Assembly (NCBI GenBank): GCA_003214975.1
Contig: QCKZ01000014.1
Location: 1-34,611, forward strand
Reading direction: 5' to 3'
DNA from: Prochlorococcus sp. AG-412-C21
Lineage (GTDB): Bacteria; Cyanobacteriota; Cyanobacteriia; PCC-6307; Cyanobiaceae
DNA length: 34,611 nucleotides
Translations under genes and position numbers: made by a program
Part shown: positions 11,474 to 21,204 of the stretch, in pieces
How the letters are laid out: each line of letters begins with the position of its first letter
Position numbering within the stretch: the stretch's first letter is position 1
Notes under the pieces: model-generated
Seen by the model: the letters and a program-made list of their open reading frames with translations, nothing else
The model's database searches: none
What the model was told of the DNA's origin: nothing

Positions 11474-11528
11474 TTTTTTGCCTTTTTTAAATTTCTTATT
11501 CACAATTGTTACATAGAGACTATTTTTT

Positions 11529-11915
11529 GTGTCAACATCTTCATCATCTGCAGCAGAAAGAGACCTTAAAAGAGAATTCTTGAAAAAGTTTTTTATTGTT
11601 TTTGTGGTTTCATTGATATGTTTTTCAATATTTTTCTTGAATCGTAATGAAAATAACAAATATATTATTGAAACTCTTGAGCTTAATGGATCTGTTAAGG
11701 AAGGAGATGCTCTTTTTAAGATAAATTGTGTTGGATGTCATGGAATTACAGCAAGAGGATTAGTGGGGCCAGACTTACACTCAATAACTCAACGTTTGAA
11801 TGATAAAGAGATAATAAAACAAGTTACTGGAGGCATTACTCCTCCCATGCCAAGTTTTGAAATTGATCCTGTAAATATGTCTAATTTATTAAAATATCTA
11901 CATAGCCTTGAATGA
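11529..11915 (+). CDS. membrane-anchored c-type cytochrome (possibly cytochrome cM)
   Basis: N-terminal hydrophobic anchor, single CVGCHG haem motif, PPMPSF distal Met ligand, class I cytochrome c size. Confidence 0.85.
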   Translation: MSTSSSSAAERDLKREFLKKFFIVFVVSLICFSIFFLNRNENNKYIIETLELNGSVKEGDALFKINCVGCHGITARGLVGPDLHSITQRLNDKEIIKQVTGGITPPMPSFEIDPVNMSNLLKYLHSLE

Positions 11916-12664
11916 TTTTGGAGAAAAATTTTTCAAATATAAAGATCATCTTAGTTGAGCCAAATGGACCTTTAAATGTTGGGAGTGTTGCAAGATTATG
12001 CTCCAACTTTGAAGTTGAAGAATTAAGAATCGTTTCTCCAAAATGCGATATATTCTCTCTAGAAGCAAAAAAAATGGCCCTTAAAAAGGGTCAAAAATAT
12101 CTTGATCATTGTAAAATTTTTGAAAGTATTGAAAAAGCTATTTTTGATTGTGATTTAGTTATCGCGTCTTGTGGGAGGATTGATATAAGTAAAGATTCTT
12201 TTTTTGAATCCTCTGAAGATATATTTAATTCGATTTTATCTTTTAAAAAGATAAATAATCTAGCAATTATATTTGGCAGAGAAGATAGAGGTTTATCTAA
12301 TAATGAATTACTTCTAGCAAATAAGATTTTTAATATTCCTACTTCTAAGAATAATCCTTCTTTAAATCTTTCTCACGCAGTTTCAATAGTTTTGTATGAA
12401 TTAAATAAGTCTTCTAAAAGAAATTTTAATAAGGAATTAGAAGTTTTTAATCTTGCATCATCAAAACAAATACATGATTCATTTGTGGAGATAGAGGAAA
12501 TGCTTCTGGGAGTTGGATATCTTTTAAAACATACCTCTAGGGCAAAAATAAGTAAATTTAAGAAATATATTTTAAGGGCAAATACATCAATGCACGAAAT
12601 AAATGTTTTGAGAGGAATTGTACATCAAATAAACTGGTTTTTGAACAATTCAAAAAGAAATTAG
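11912..12664 (+). CDS. SpoU-family tRNA/rRNA 2'-O-methyltransferase (TrmJ/TrmH-like)
   Basis: IKIILVEPNGPLNVGSVARLCSNF, IIFGREDRGLSNNEL, NPSLNLSHAVSIVLYEL; ATGA overlap with upstream gene. Confidence 0.92.
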   Translation: MILEKNFSNIKIILVEPNGPLNVGSVARLCSNFEVEELRIVSPKCDIFSLEAKKMALKKGQKYLDHCKIFESIEKAIFDCDLVIASCGRIDISKDSFFESSEDIFNSILSFKKINNLAIIFGREDRGLSNNELLLANKIFNIPTSKNNPSLNLSHAVSIVLYELNKSSKRNFNKELEVFNLASSKQIHDSFVEIEEMLLGVGYLLKHTSRAKISKFKKYILRANTSMHEINVLRGIVHQINWFLNNSKRN

Positions 12665-12785
12665 GAAAGTATAAATTAAATTAGATTTTAATTCTCTATA
12701 GTTTTAATTTGATATGGATATTTACTAAAAACATTTTCTGAAGTAACATCTATTGATTATTTGAATATTAAAGAAAACTAAAACT

Positions 12786-13874
12786 GTGACTCCAACAAAG
12801 AAAAGAAGAGTTTTTCCTTTTACAGCTGTAATTGGTCAGGAAGAAATGAAATTAGCACTTTTGTTAAATGTTATTGATCCAAGAATTGGAGGAGTGATGA
12901 TAATGGGTGATAGAGGGACTGGAAAGTCTACTACAATTAGAGCTTTAGCTGATTTGTTACCTGCAATAGACGTTGTTAAAGACGATCCATATAATAGTTC
13001 TCTAGTTGATCCTGATTTGCAGAGTAAAGAAGTTTTGGAAAAAATTGTTCAAGGAGAAAGTCTAGAGAGTATTCAAAAACAAGTCCCTATGGTTGATTTG
13101 CCTTTAGGGGCTACTGAAGACAGGCTTTGTGGAACTATCGATATAGAGAAGGCTTTGAGTGAAGGTATTAAGGCATTTGAACCTGGTTTATTGGCAAAAG
13201 CTAATAGGGGTTTACTATATGTTGATGAAGTGAATTTGCTTGACGATCATTTAGTTGATGTACTTTTAGATTCGGCTGCTTCCGGATGGAATACAGTTGA
13301 AAGGGAAGGTGTCTCAGTTCGACATCCTGCCAGGTTTGTACTTATTGGTTCAGGAAACCCAGAAGAAGGTGAATTAAGGCCTCAGTTATTGGACAGGTTT
13401 GGAATGAGTGTTGAGGTTAAGACAGTTAGAGACGCTGAATTAAGAGTTCAAGTAGTAGATCAAAGAACTTCTTTTGACGATAATCCTGATGAATTTTCAA
13501 TGACTGTTGAGAAACAACAGCAGGAACTTCAACAAAAGGTTATTAAAGCTCAAGAAATTTTAAATACTGTTCAAATGGATGATGACCTTAGATTGAATAT
13601 TTCTGCAATCTGCGGAGAGCTAGATGTTGATGGTTTACGTGGCGATATTGTCACAAATCGATCTGCAAGGGCAATTGCAGCCTTTGAAGGCAGAACTGAA
13701 GTGCAAGAAGATGACATAGCAAGGGTTATTTCTTGTTCTTTAAGACATAGACTTAGAAAAGATCCTCTAGAACAAGTTGATTCAGGTGAAAGAGTTATTC
13801 AAGCTTTTTGTAAAGTATTTGATTTAGATGAAAAAGAAAATCTTACAAAATTTCAATTGTCTGCAGAAGATTAA
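12786..13874 (+). CDS. chlI: magnesium chelatase ATPase subunit I
   Basis: [69 protein letters not shown] start. Confidence 0.97.
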   Translation: MTPTKKRRVFPFTAVIGQEEMKLALLLNVIDPRIGGVMIMGDRGTGKSTTIRALADLLPAIDVVKDDPYNSSLVDPDLQSKEVLEKIVQGESLESIQKQVPMVDLPLGATEDRLCGTIDIEKALSEGIKAFEPGLLAKANRGLLYVDEVNLLDDHLVDVLLDSAASGWNTVEREGVSVRHPARFVLIGSGNPEEGELRPQLLDRFGMSVEVKTVRDAELRVQVVDQRTSFDDNPDEFSMTVEKQQQELQQKVIKAQEILNTVQMDDDLRLNISAICGELDVDGLRGDIVTNRSARAIAAFEGRTEVQEDDIARVISCSLRHRLRKDPLEQVDSGERVIQAFCKVFDLDEKENLTKFQLSAED

Positions 13875-13879
13875 TTATA

Positions 13880-14353
13880 GTGAGAATAATTGGTATTGAC
13901 CCTGGATTAGCTAGAGTTGGCTATGGAATTATTGAAATAGAAAATGAAAAAAAGATATTATTAGATTGTGGCGTTATTGAGACAGTTAAAGATAAAAAAG
14001 AAGAAGATAGACTTTATGAGATATTCAAAGATCTTAATGAATTGATTAATCATTGGAATCCAAATGTAGCAGCGGTAGAAAAATTCTTCTTTTATAGATC
14101 AAGTACTACTATTAGTGTCGTGCAGGCTAGAGGCGTCATTATGATGGTATTGGCCTCAAAAAAAATTCATGTTAGTGAATATTCTCCTGCTCAGATAAAA
14201 TTAACCATTGCTGGGTCTGGTAAAGCATCTAAGAAAGAAGTACTTGATGCAGTTATGTATAACTTAAAACTTACAAAACCTCCAAAACCTGATGATTCAG
14301 CAGATGCGTTGGCCATAGCTCTAACAAAACTAAATGAAGAAGGCTTCAACTGA
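13880..14353 (+). CDS. ruvC: Holliday junction resolvase RuvC
   Basis: [52 protein letters not shown] start. Confidence 0.95.
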   Translation: MRIIGIDPGLARVGYGIIEIENEKKILLDCGVIETVKDKKEEDRLYEIFKDLNELINHWNPNVAAVEKFFFYRSSTTISVVQARGVIMMVLASKKIHVSEYSPAQIKLTIAGSGKASKKEVLDAVMYNLKLTKPPKPDDSADALAIALTKLNEEGFN

Positions 14354-14362
14354 AGATTTAAT

Positions 14363-14920
14363 ATGAATATCTTTGACAAAAAGAAATTGGAGAGGGATAC
14401 TTTTAGAAAACTTAGAGATGAGATTTCTCTTAATCAAAGAGAAAATGTAGAAAAGAATGTAAAATTATATGTTGATTTATTTATTAAAAAATATAAAAAT
14501 ATTGGTTATATAGCAATATATTGGCCTCTAAAAAATGAAGTAGATATTAGAAGTCTTAAGGAAAAAATTTCTTTAGCTTTGCCCAGATGTAAAGATAGAA
14601 AAGAGTTGTTATTTTATCCATGGGATGATAAACCCCTTACAAAAGACTCCGAGGGGATACTAAGTCCAAAGAACTCTTTTTCATTAAGTCATAAGCAGAT
14701 AAGTATGATTCTTGTTCCATGTCTTTCTGTGGATAAAGAGTTAATAAGATTAGGTTATGGAGGAGGTTATTTTGATAAATTAAGGAGAAATGAAAATTGG
14801 AGGAATATTCCATCCATTGGAGTATTAACTTCTAATTGTGTAAGTACGATTCCATTATCCAGAGCTGAGTGGGATATTCCCTTATCAGGCTACATCACAG
14901 AAAAAGAAATATTTGTATAA
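14363..14920 (+). CDS. 5-formyltetrahydrofolate cyclo-ligase family protein
   Basis: IAIYWPLKNEVDIR, LVPCLSVDKELIRLGYGGGYFDKLR. Confidence 0.9.
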   Translation: MNIFDKKKLERDTFRKLRDEISLNQRENVEKNVKLYVDLFIKKYKNIGYIAIYWPLKNEVDIRSLKEKISLALPRCKDRKELLFYPWDDKPLTKDSEGILSPKNSFSLSHKQISMILVPCLSVDKELIRLGYGGGYFDKLRRNENWRNIPSIGVLTSNCVSTIPLSRAEWDIPLSGYITEKEIFV

Positions 14921-14959
14921 TAAAAGATCTACAAGTGGTTTATTAATAGTTTTTAAAAA

Positions 14960-15379
14960 ATGGAAAATCAAGAAAAATACAATAATTTATCAAAATTAGT
15001 CGAAAAGTTGAATAAATCAGAAGATCCAAAAAGAAAATATGAGTACATTTTGTGGTTGGGTAAAAAATTGAAAGAACCAGATAGCAAAATTCTTGTTGAA
15101 GAAAATAAGGTTAAGGGATGCGTTTCAGAAGTTTTTGTTAAGGCAAATATTAAAGGCGGTAAATTATTTTGGGAAGGATATTCAGATGCCCTAATAACTA
15201 AGGGTTTATTGGCATTCCTAATTACTGGATTAAATGAATTAACACCAAATGAGGTTGTTAAAATAAATAAGAAATTTATTGAAGATACTGGTTTGAAAGC
15301 AAGCTTAACTCCTTCACGATCAAATGGTTTTTTAAACATACTATTGAAAATGCAGTCTCAAGCAAATGAATTTTTGTAG
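14960..15379 (+). CDS. sufE: SufE family Fe-S assembly protein
   Basis: YEYILWLGKKL, NKVKGCVSEVFVKA (conserved Cys), SDALITKGLLAFLI, LKASLTPSRSNGFLNILLKMQ. Confidence 0.93.
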   Translation: MENQEKYNNLSKLVEKLNKSEDPKRKYEYILWLGKKLKEPDSKILVEENKVKGCVSEVFVKANIKGGKLFWEGYSDALITKGLLAFLITGLNELTPNEVVKINKKFIEDTGLKASLTPSRSNGFLNILLKMQSQANEFL

Positions 15380-15424
15380 GTTTAATAATATAAAATTAAA
15401 ATTCAAAGTTAAAAGAAATAAAAA

Positions 15425-16726
15425 ATGAGAAAATGCAAAATTGGTATTATAGGTTTTGGAACTGTAGGTTCAGGGATTTATAAAATATTTAATTCTGAAA
15501 TTGATTCACATCCAATTCTAAAAGAAATAGAAATTGCAAAAATAGCAGTAAAAGATCTTAGTAAAAAAAGGGATATTGAGCTAGATAATAATTTATTAAC
15601 TGATGATCCATTTAAATTAATTAATGACCCCTCTATAGATGTAATTGTTGAAGTAATGGGTGGGGTTGATTTAGCGAAAGAAATTATTCAGCAATCATTA
15701 AAATCAGGTAAATCTGTTGTTACGGCAAATAAAGCAGTCATTGCAAGATATGGAGAAGAAATATACAAAACTGCTGCTAAAGAAGGAGTTTATATATTGT
15801 CAGAGGCGGCAGTTTGCGGGGGGATTCCAATAATTGAACCCTTAAAAAGATCATTAAAAAGTAACAGCATAAAAAAAATGGTTGGGATAATAAATGGCAC
15901 AACAAATTTTATTCTTTCAAAGATGACAAATGAAAAAGCTGATTATAAGGAGACCTTGAAATTGGCCCAAAGCCTTGGTTATGCAGAATTCGATCCAACG
16001 GCAGATGTTGAGGGACATGATGCTGCTGATAAAATTTCAATTCTTAGTGAACTCGCATTTGGAGGGAAAATCAAAAGAGACGAGATACATTCTGAGGGCA
16101 TTAGTAAAATTAATCTCAAGGATATCGAATATGCCAATAAATTAGGATTTGAAATAAAACTTTTAGCTCTATCCGAAAGGCTTCAAATTAATAGCAATGA
16201 TTCACTTGCTTTGAATATTTGGGTAGGTCCTTCCTTGATTCCAAAATCTCATCCATTAGCAACAATTAAGGGAGTTAATAATGCCTTATTGATAGAGGCT
16301 GATCCTGTTGGAGAAATAATGTTGTATGGTCCAGGTGCAGGGAGTGGCCCAACTGCTGCATCAGTAGTATCAGATATATTAAATCTGCATGCCTCCTCAG
16401 TAAAAAATAATAATTCAATCGATCCATTATTATCTTTTGATTTCTGGAGAAAATGTCATATCATAAAATCTTCTCAAATAAATAAAAAAAATTACCTTAG
16501 AATTGTTTGTCTTGATAGTCCAGGCGTAATAGGAAAGATTGGAGATATTTTTGGAAATAATAATGTATCAATCGAATCAATTGTTCAACTAGATGCAACT
16601 GAGGACAAAGCTGAAATTGTCGTCATAACTCATGAGGTGAATAATGGGAATTTTGAGAAATCGAAAGATGAAATAAATTCTCTAAATGAAGTCAAAATTA
16701 TTGCAAGTCAAATAAGTTGTATTTAA
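15425..16726 (+). CDS. hom: homoserine dehydrogenase
   Basis: IGIIGFGTVGSGIYKIF, VTANKAVIARYG, GIINGTTNFILSKM, AEFDPTADVEGHDAADK, C-terminal ACT-like region. Confidence 0.96.
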   Translation: MRKCKIGIIGFGTVGSGIYKIFNSEIDSHPILKEIEIAKIAVKDLSKKRDIELDNNLLTDDPFKLINDPSIDVIVEVMGGVDLAKEIIQQSLKSGKSVVTANKAVIARYGEEIYKTAAKEGVYILSEAAVCGGIPIIEPLKRSLKSNSIKKMVGIINGTTNFILSKMTNEKADYKETLKLAQSLGYAEFDPTADVEGHDAADKISILSELAFGGKIKRDEIHSEGISKINLKDIEYANKLGFEIKLLALSERLQINSNDSLALNIWVGPSLIPKSHPLATIKGVNNALLIEADPVGEIMLYGPGAGSGPTAASVVSDILNLHASSVKNNNSIDPLLSFDFWRKCHIIKSSQINKKNYLRIVCLDSPGVIGKIGDIFGNNNVSIESIVQLDATEDKAEIVVITHEVNNGNFEKSKDEINSLNEVKIIASQISCI

Positions 16727-16796
16727 AAAAATAGTTTGCAAAATTCTTTATAGCTTGTTAAACCGAAGAAAGTAAGTGTTTGGTTTTAACACCTTA

Positions 16797-17048
16797 ATGA
16801 TTTCTTCAAAACTATTTGACAATAAAAACGAAAATAATAATTTAATTTGTTCTGAAAACCTTTATAAAGGGGCTTGTGTAAAAATTAAAAATAGTAAAAA
16901 AACTTTTCAAGTAATTGGTATAAATATAGGTAAAAAAATTTGTTGGGTAAGAGAGTGGCCTTTTGCCTGTAATTCTAAAAAAACATTTACTTTAGAAATA
17001 AGTCAAATAACATTACAAATTTTTTGCTCAAATCAATCCTCAGAATAA
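16797..17048 (+). CDS. small conserved-type hypothetical protein
   Basis: ORF track starts at GTG 16776; ATG at 16797 is in frame and a better start (MISSKLFDNKNENN...); CVKIKNSKKTFQVIGINIGKKICWVREWPF. Confidence 0.55.
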   Translation: MISSKLFDNKNENNNLICSENLYKGACVKIKNSKKTFQVIGINIGKKICWVREWPFACNSKKTFTLEISQITLQIFCSNQSSE

Positions 17049-17068
17049 TTTATTAGTACTTAAGAAAT

Positions 17069-18640
17069 ATGAAAAGAAAAGTTCTTTTATCAATATTTAT
17101 TATTTTAATTTCTTTCTTACAGAATTCTTGTGGCTCAAAAAGAATATCTAAAAAAATCACAGTAGCAAGTTCTGGAAAAATTGAATCTTTAGATCCAGCT
17201 AGAGCTAATACTCTTAAAGCAATTCAATTAATCAGTTCTTTGGGAGACACATTGTATGAATTAAATTCTAACGGAGATTTAATACCTGAATTGGCATCAG
17301 GGATGCCAATTATCTCAAAGGATAGACTTCAAATAATTATAAATTTAAGAAAAAATGTTTTATTTCATGATGGAACTTCATTTAACTCAAAGGCAATAAA
17401 GTTTACTTTTGATAGATTCAAAAGAATTGGAACAATGAATTATATTTTAGGAAATAAGATTAAATCAATAGAAACTCCAAGTGAATATTCAGTTATAATA
17501 AATCTAAATAAACCATCAAGTTCTTTAAATGGTTTACTTACATCAGTAAATTTAACCCCAATATCACCCACATTCTATAAAGAATATTCTGATAAGTTTC
17601 TAAATGAAAAATTCGTTGGTACTGGCAAATATGTCCTGTCCAGTTTCTCTAATGAAGTCCAATTAATTGATCCAAATTTGAATTATTGGGGTCAAAAGCC
17701 CTTAAATAAGGGTATTAATTTTGTGGGCTATTCAAATTCATCTTCTCTTTTTGGTGCTTTAAAAAGTAAACAAATTGATGTGCTCTTATCAAATTCAATT
17801 GATGACATTCAGAGAAACAGTCTAAATAATTTAAGTAAAAATAAAAAGTTTAAAGAAGGTAATAGCCCTTTCACTGAATTAAGTTTTATAAGCCTTAAAA
17901 CTAGTTCTTATCCCTTAAATAATCTTAATTTAAGAAAGGCTTTAGCAAAAAGTCTTAATAGAACATTAATTAGTGAAAAAGTAAGTTATGGCTTAAGGAA
18001 GCCATCTAGATCAATTATTCCTCCAATATTAAAAAAAGATAAGCAAGGTATGTGGCCTAAATATGATTATTTAGAAGCGAGAAACTTATTGCAAAAAGAA
18101 AATTATTGCAATGGAAACATTCTTAAAATACCTCTTACTTATAGATCCAATGTACCAGCTGATAAACTTATTGCCCTGACATGGCAGGAAGAAATAAAAA
18201 ATTCTTTGAAAGATTGTATTGATATTGAACTCAACGGAGTTGAATCTACAACAGTTTATAAGAATCTAAGTTTAGGAATTTATACAGCAGTTATTCTCGA
18301 TTGGAATGGAGCTTATTCAGATCCAGAAGCCTATCTCACTCCACTTTTAAGTTGTAATGAAATAATTGATGACATATGTAAAAAAGGAGAATCAGTTTAC
18401 AGCGGTAGTTTTTGGGGGTCAAATAAGGTTGAAAGTTTATTTCTTGAGAGTGAAAAAATAGGCGAAAATAAAAGACTAGATAAGCTTGTTGAAATTGAAA
18501 AAATAGCAGCAAATTCAATCCCTTACATTCCTATTTGGATATCCTCTCAAAAAGCATGGTCTCAAAATACATTATCAAAACCTATTTTTAATGGTGCAGG
18601 AATAATTTCATTGAGCGATCTAAAGTTTATTGATGAGTAG
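17069..18640 (+). CDS. peptide/nickel-type ABC transporter substrate-binding lipoprotein
   Basis: Lipobox-like FLQNSCGSK, SLDPARANTLKAIQLISSLGDTLYE, LRKNVLFHDGTSFNSKAIKFTFDR, SBP family 5 architecture. Confidence 0.92.
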   Translation: MKRKVLLSIFIILISFLQNSCGSKRISKKITVASSGKIESLDPARANTLKAIQLISSLGDTLYELNSNGDLIPELASGMPIISKDRLQIIINLRKNVLFHDGTSFNSKAIKFTFDRFKRIGTMNYILGNKIKSIETPSEYSVIINLNKPSSSLNGLLTSVNLTPISPTFYKEYSDKFLNEKFVGTGKYVLSSFSNEVQLIDPNLNYWGQKPLNKGINFVGYSNSSSLFGALKSKQIDVLLSNSIDDIQRNSLNNLSKNKKFKEGNSPFTELSFISLKTSSYPLNNLNLRKALAKSLNRTLISEKVSYGLRKPSRSIIPPILKKDKQGMWPKYDYLEARNLLQKENYCNGNILKIPLTYRSNVPADKLIALTWQEEIKNSLKDCIDIELNGVESTTVYKNLSLGIYTAVILDWNGAYSDPEAYLTPLLSCNEIIDDICKKGESVYSGSFWGSNKVESLFLESEKIGENKRLDKLVEIEKIAANSIPYIPIWISSQKAWSQNTLSKPIFNGAGIISLSDLKFIDE

Positions 18641-19655
18641 AAATTTAAATAAACTATTTAATTATTCCTTATTAAAAATTGCATTAATACCAATAATGTT
18701 ATGGATAATTTCTTCATTAGTGTTTATTTTATTAAGAGTTGCTCCAGGCGATCCTGTTGATGCCATTCTTGGATCTGGTGCAGATGAGGTGTCAAGGGAA
18801 TTTCTAAGAAATAAATTGGGGCTAAATGAATCTTTAATAAATCAATATTTTTCCTACATTAAAGATATATTGCAATTAGATTTTGGCCAATCTCTTAGTA
18901 CTCAAGAGCCAGTCCTTAATATTATTCTTAAGTCATTGCCTGCAAGTCTTGAACTTGGTTTGTGTTCAATATTGAGTGCAATGCTAATTGGATTCCCATT
19001 AGGATTTCTTGGGTTAAGAAATAAAGGTAATAAGACTGACTATATTGTTAGAATATTTGGTATTGCTACATATGCGATTTCTCCTTTTTGGGGAGCAATG
19101 TTAGTGCAGTTATTATTTTCTGTATATTTTAATATTTTCCCAATTGGGGCTAGATTTCCAATATTTCAGCAACAACCACAAATTACAGGTTTTCTAATTT
19201 TAGATAGTATTCTTTCAAATAATATTATTGCTTTAAAAGATAGCCTTTATCATCTTGCCCTTCCTTCAATTACTCTTGGCTTTCTATTAAGTGGTATATT
19301 CAGTCGCTCATTTAGAGTAAATTTGGATAATACTTTGAAAAGCGATTATGTAAATGCCGCTATATGTAGAGGAATACCGAGAAAAAAAGTTTTTTTAAAC
19401 CATGCTTTGCCTAATGCTCTATTGCCAATTATCACTATTTCTGGTTTGACAATGGCTTCTTTAGCAGGAGGTGTTCTTTTGTTTGAAGTAAATTTTTCAT
19501 GGCCAGGTATTGCTTTAAGATTACATGAAGCAATTTCTCAGAGAGACTATACCTTGGTTCAAGGCATTGTAATTTTTACTTCTATGCTTATAGTTTCTTT
19601 AAATCTCTTTGTTGATATTTTAATTGCCTATTTAGATCCAAGAATAGAGTACTAA
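18630..19655 (+). CDS. DppB-type ABC transporter permease
   Basis: LRVAPGDPVDAILGSGA, LGLNESLINQYFSYIKDILQLDFGQSLSTQEPV, KVFLNHALPNALLPIITISGL; overlaps SBP gene. Confidence 0.92.
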   Translation: MMSRNLNKLFNYSLLKIALIPIMLWIISSLVFILLRVAPGDPVDAILGSGADEVSREFLRNKLGLNESLINQYFSYIKDILQLDFGQSLSTQEPVLNIILKSLPASLELGLCSILSAMLIGFPLGFLGLRNKGNKTDYIVRIFGIATYAISPFWGAMLVQLLFSVYFNIFPIGARFPIFQQQPQITGFLILDSILSNNIIALKDSLYHLALPSITLGFLLSGIFSRSFRVNLDNTLKSDYVNAAICRGIPRKKVFLNHALPNALLPIITISGLTMASLAGGVLLFEVNFSWPGIALRLHEAISQRDYTLVQGIVIFTSMLIVSLNLFVDILIAYLDPRIEY

Positions 19656-21202
19656 TTTTTTAAGATTTCTTTAATAGTTTCTTGATCTAAAAAATGGAAA
19701 TCAAGTCCCATTTCTCTTTGGTTTTTAATTAATCTTGGGATCTCTTTGTCTTTAATATTTTTTATAAATTCAACTATAAATTTCGAAGATAAATTTTGTA
19801 CTAATGTTGGATCTGAACCAATAAAAGATTCACTTATTTTGAAGACATCATTATTTTCTTTATAACTATTATTAATTCTAATTGGAGAGAAATGACTTGC
19901 CCCTTCAATAATTAGAAACCTATTCGATCGATTATTTAAGGCAGAAAAAACTCTAAATTGTTCATTCATTAACGGAGTAATAAGGTCATATGTTCCACCT
20001 ATAAGTAGAGTTGGTATTTTAATACCAGCACTATTTTCTTTAGGCCATACTAAACTACCAAACGAATTAAAACCTATTATTGCACTCGCCTTATTAGCAT
20101 TATTTTTCTCAGTGAATGGTATCTCGCTCAATTGACATTGAAGTAATTTTGATAAATTTGTCAATGCAAAGTCTTTTAATGCCGAATTACATATTTCCTC
20201 AAGTTGATCATTTGGTTTGTTTCCCTCATATAAAAGTGCAATTAAAGCACCAAGTGAATGCCCCATTAATATATAAGAATCATTAGGTAAACCAAATTCC
20301 CCATTCTCATGAGCTTTTAATACAGCATCTAAATCTTTAATTCTATATAAGAAAAAGTCTGCACTACTTGGGATTGCTTCCTTACCTTCGAGGACTTCTT
20401 TAAATGATTTTAAATTACTTCCACTATGATCTATGAATGCTATTGGCCAACCCCTTTTAGTTAATTCGTTTCCTATCCATTTGAAATTATTAATTTCACC
20501 TCCAAGTCCTGGCATAAAAATTATGAGTTCTTTATCTTCTTTAGTTCTATTGCTTTTCCATATTTCAATTTCGAAAGGTTTTACTCGGTGAGGAGCATAA
20601 ATTTTTTTATTTATCTTTATAAGATCCGAAGTGAAATTATTTTCATTGTTTTTAAAGGGTTTTTCATTAATTTTCTCAAGATTATTTAACTTCGATATAA
20701 GATCTTGTTGAATTGATAATTCATTTCTCCATGATGAAATTATTAAAATTAAATTATCAATATCTAAAGATATTTCTTCTGAAGGTAATGCCTTAATGAT
20801 GTCTAAAGTTGAAACTTCTTTTTTATCATCTAATAGATTTTCTATAGTGTTATAAATTTCTATCCCATTTTTGTCATTAGGAACTTTAATTGTTTTGCTT
20901 AATTCTGTAAGAATTTTACGCCCTATCCAACTTCTTAAAACTTCTCTATTTAATCCCTCTTCTTTGAAAATTTTATATTCTAAAAATTTTGATAATTCAA
21001 AAACTTTTATTAATCCATTTTTTCTTAACCAATATATTAATTCTGTTGAATCATTTTTGTGTTTTTCTAATTTTGATAATTGTTCTATAGTAATAGGGAT
21101 TTGCATCTCTTCAAATTTAATATTTATCTTATCTGCAGCTTTTGAAACATTATTAAAAAATAAACCAGAAAAACCTAAAAAAATTATAAAAATGTATTTC
21201 AC
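19652..21202 (-). CDS. secreted alpha/beta hydrolase with N-terminal DUF1400-like region
   Basis: Signal peptide, FMPGLGGEINNFKWIGNELTKRGWPIAFIDHSGSN, nucleophile elbow MGHSLGALIALL; GTG start. Confidence 0.82.
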   Translation of the reverse strand: MKYIFIIFLGFSGLFFNNVSKAADKINIKFEEMQIPITIEQLSKLEKHKNDSTELIYWLRKNGLIKVFELSKFLEYKIFKEEGLNREVLRSWIGRKILTELSKTIKVPNDKNGIEIYNTIENLLDDKKEVSTLDIIKALPSEEISLDIDNLILIISSWRNELSIQQDLISKLNNLEKINEKPFKNNENNFTSDLIKINKKIYAPHRVKPFEIEIWKSNRTKEDKELIIFMPGLGGEINNFKWIGNELTKRGWPIAFIDHSGSNLKSFKEVLEGKEAIPSSADFFLYRIKDLDAVLKAHENGEFGLPNDSYILMGHSLGALIALLYEGNKPNDQLEEICNSALKDFALTNLSKLLQCQLSEIPFTEKNNANKASAIIGFNSFGSLVWPKENSAGIKIPTLLIGGTYDLITPLMNEQFRVFSALNNRSNRFLIIEGASHFSPIRINNSYKENNDVFKISESFIGSDPTLVQNLSSKFIVEFIKNIKDKEIPRLIKNQREMGLDFHFLDQETIKEILKN

Positions 21203-21204
21203 TT

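Noticed and set aside
11354-11659. 101 aa minus-strand ORF as a full-length protein
   Set aside because: Only the last 39 aa match PetG; upstream part is antisense to the cytochrome c N-terminus and has no signal.
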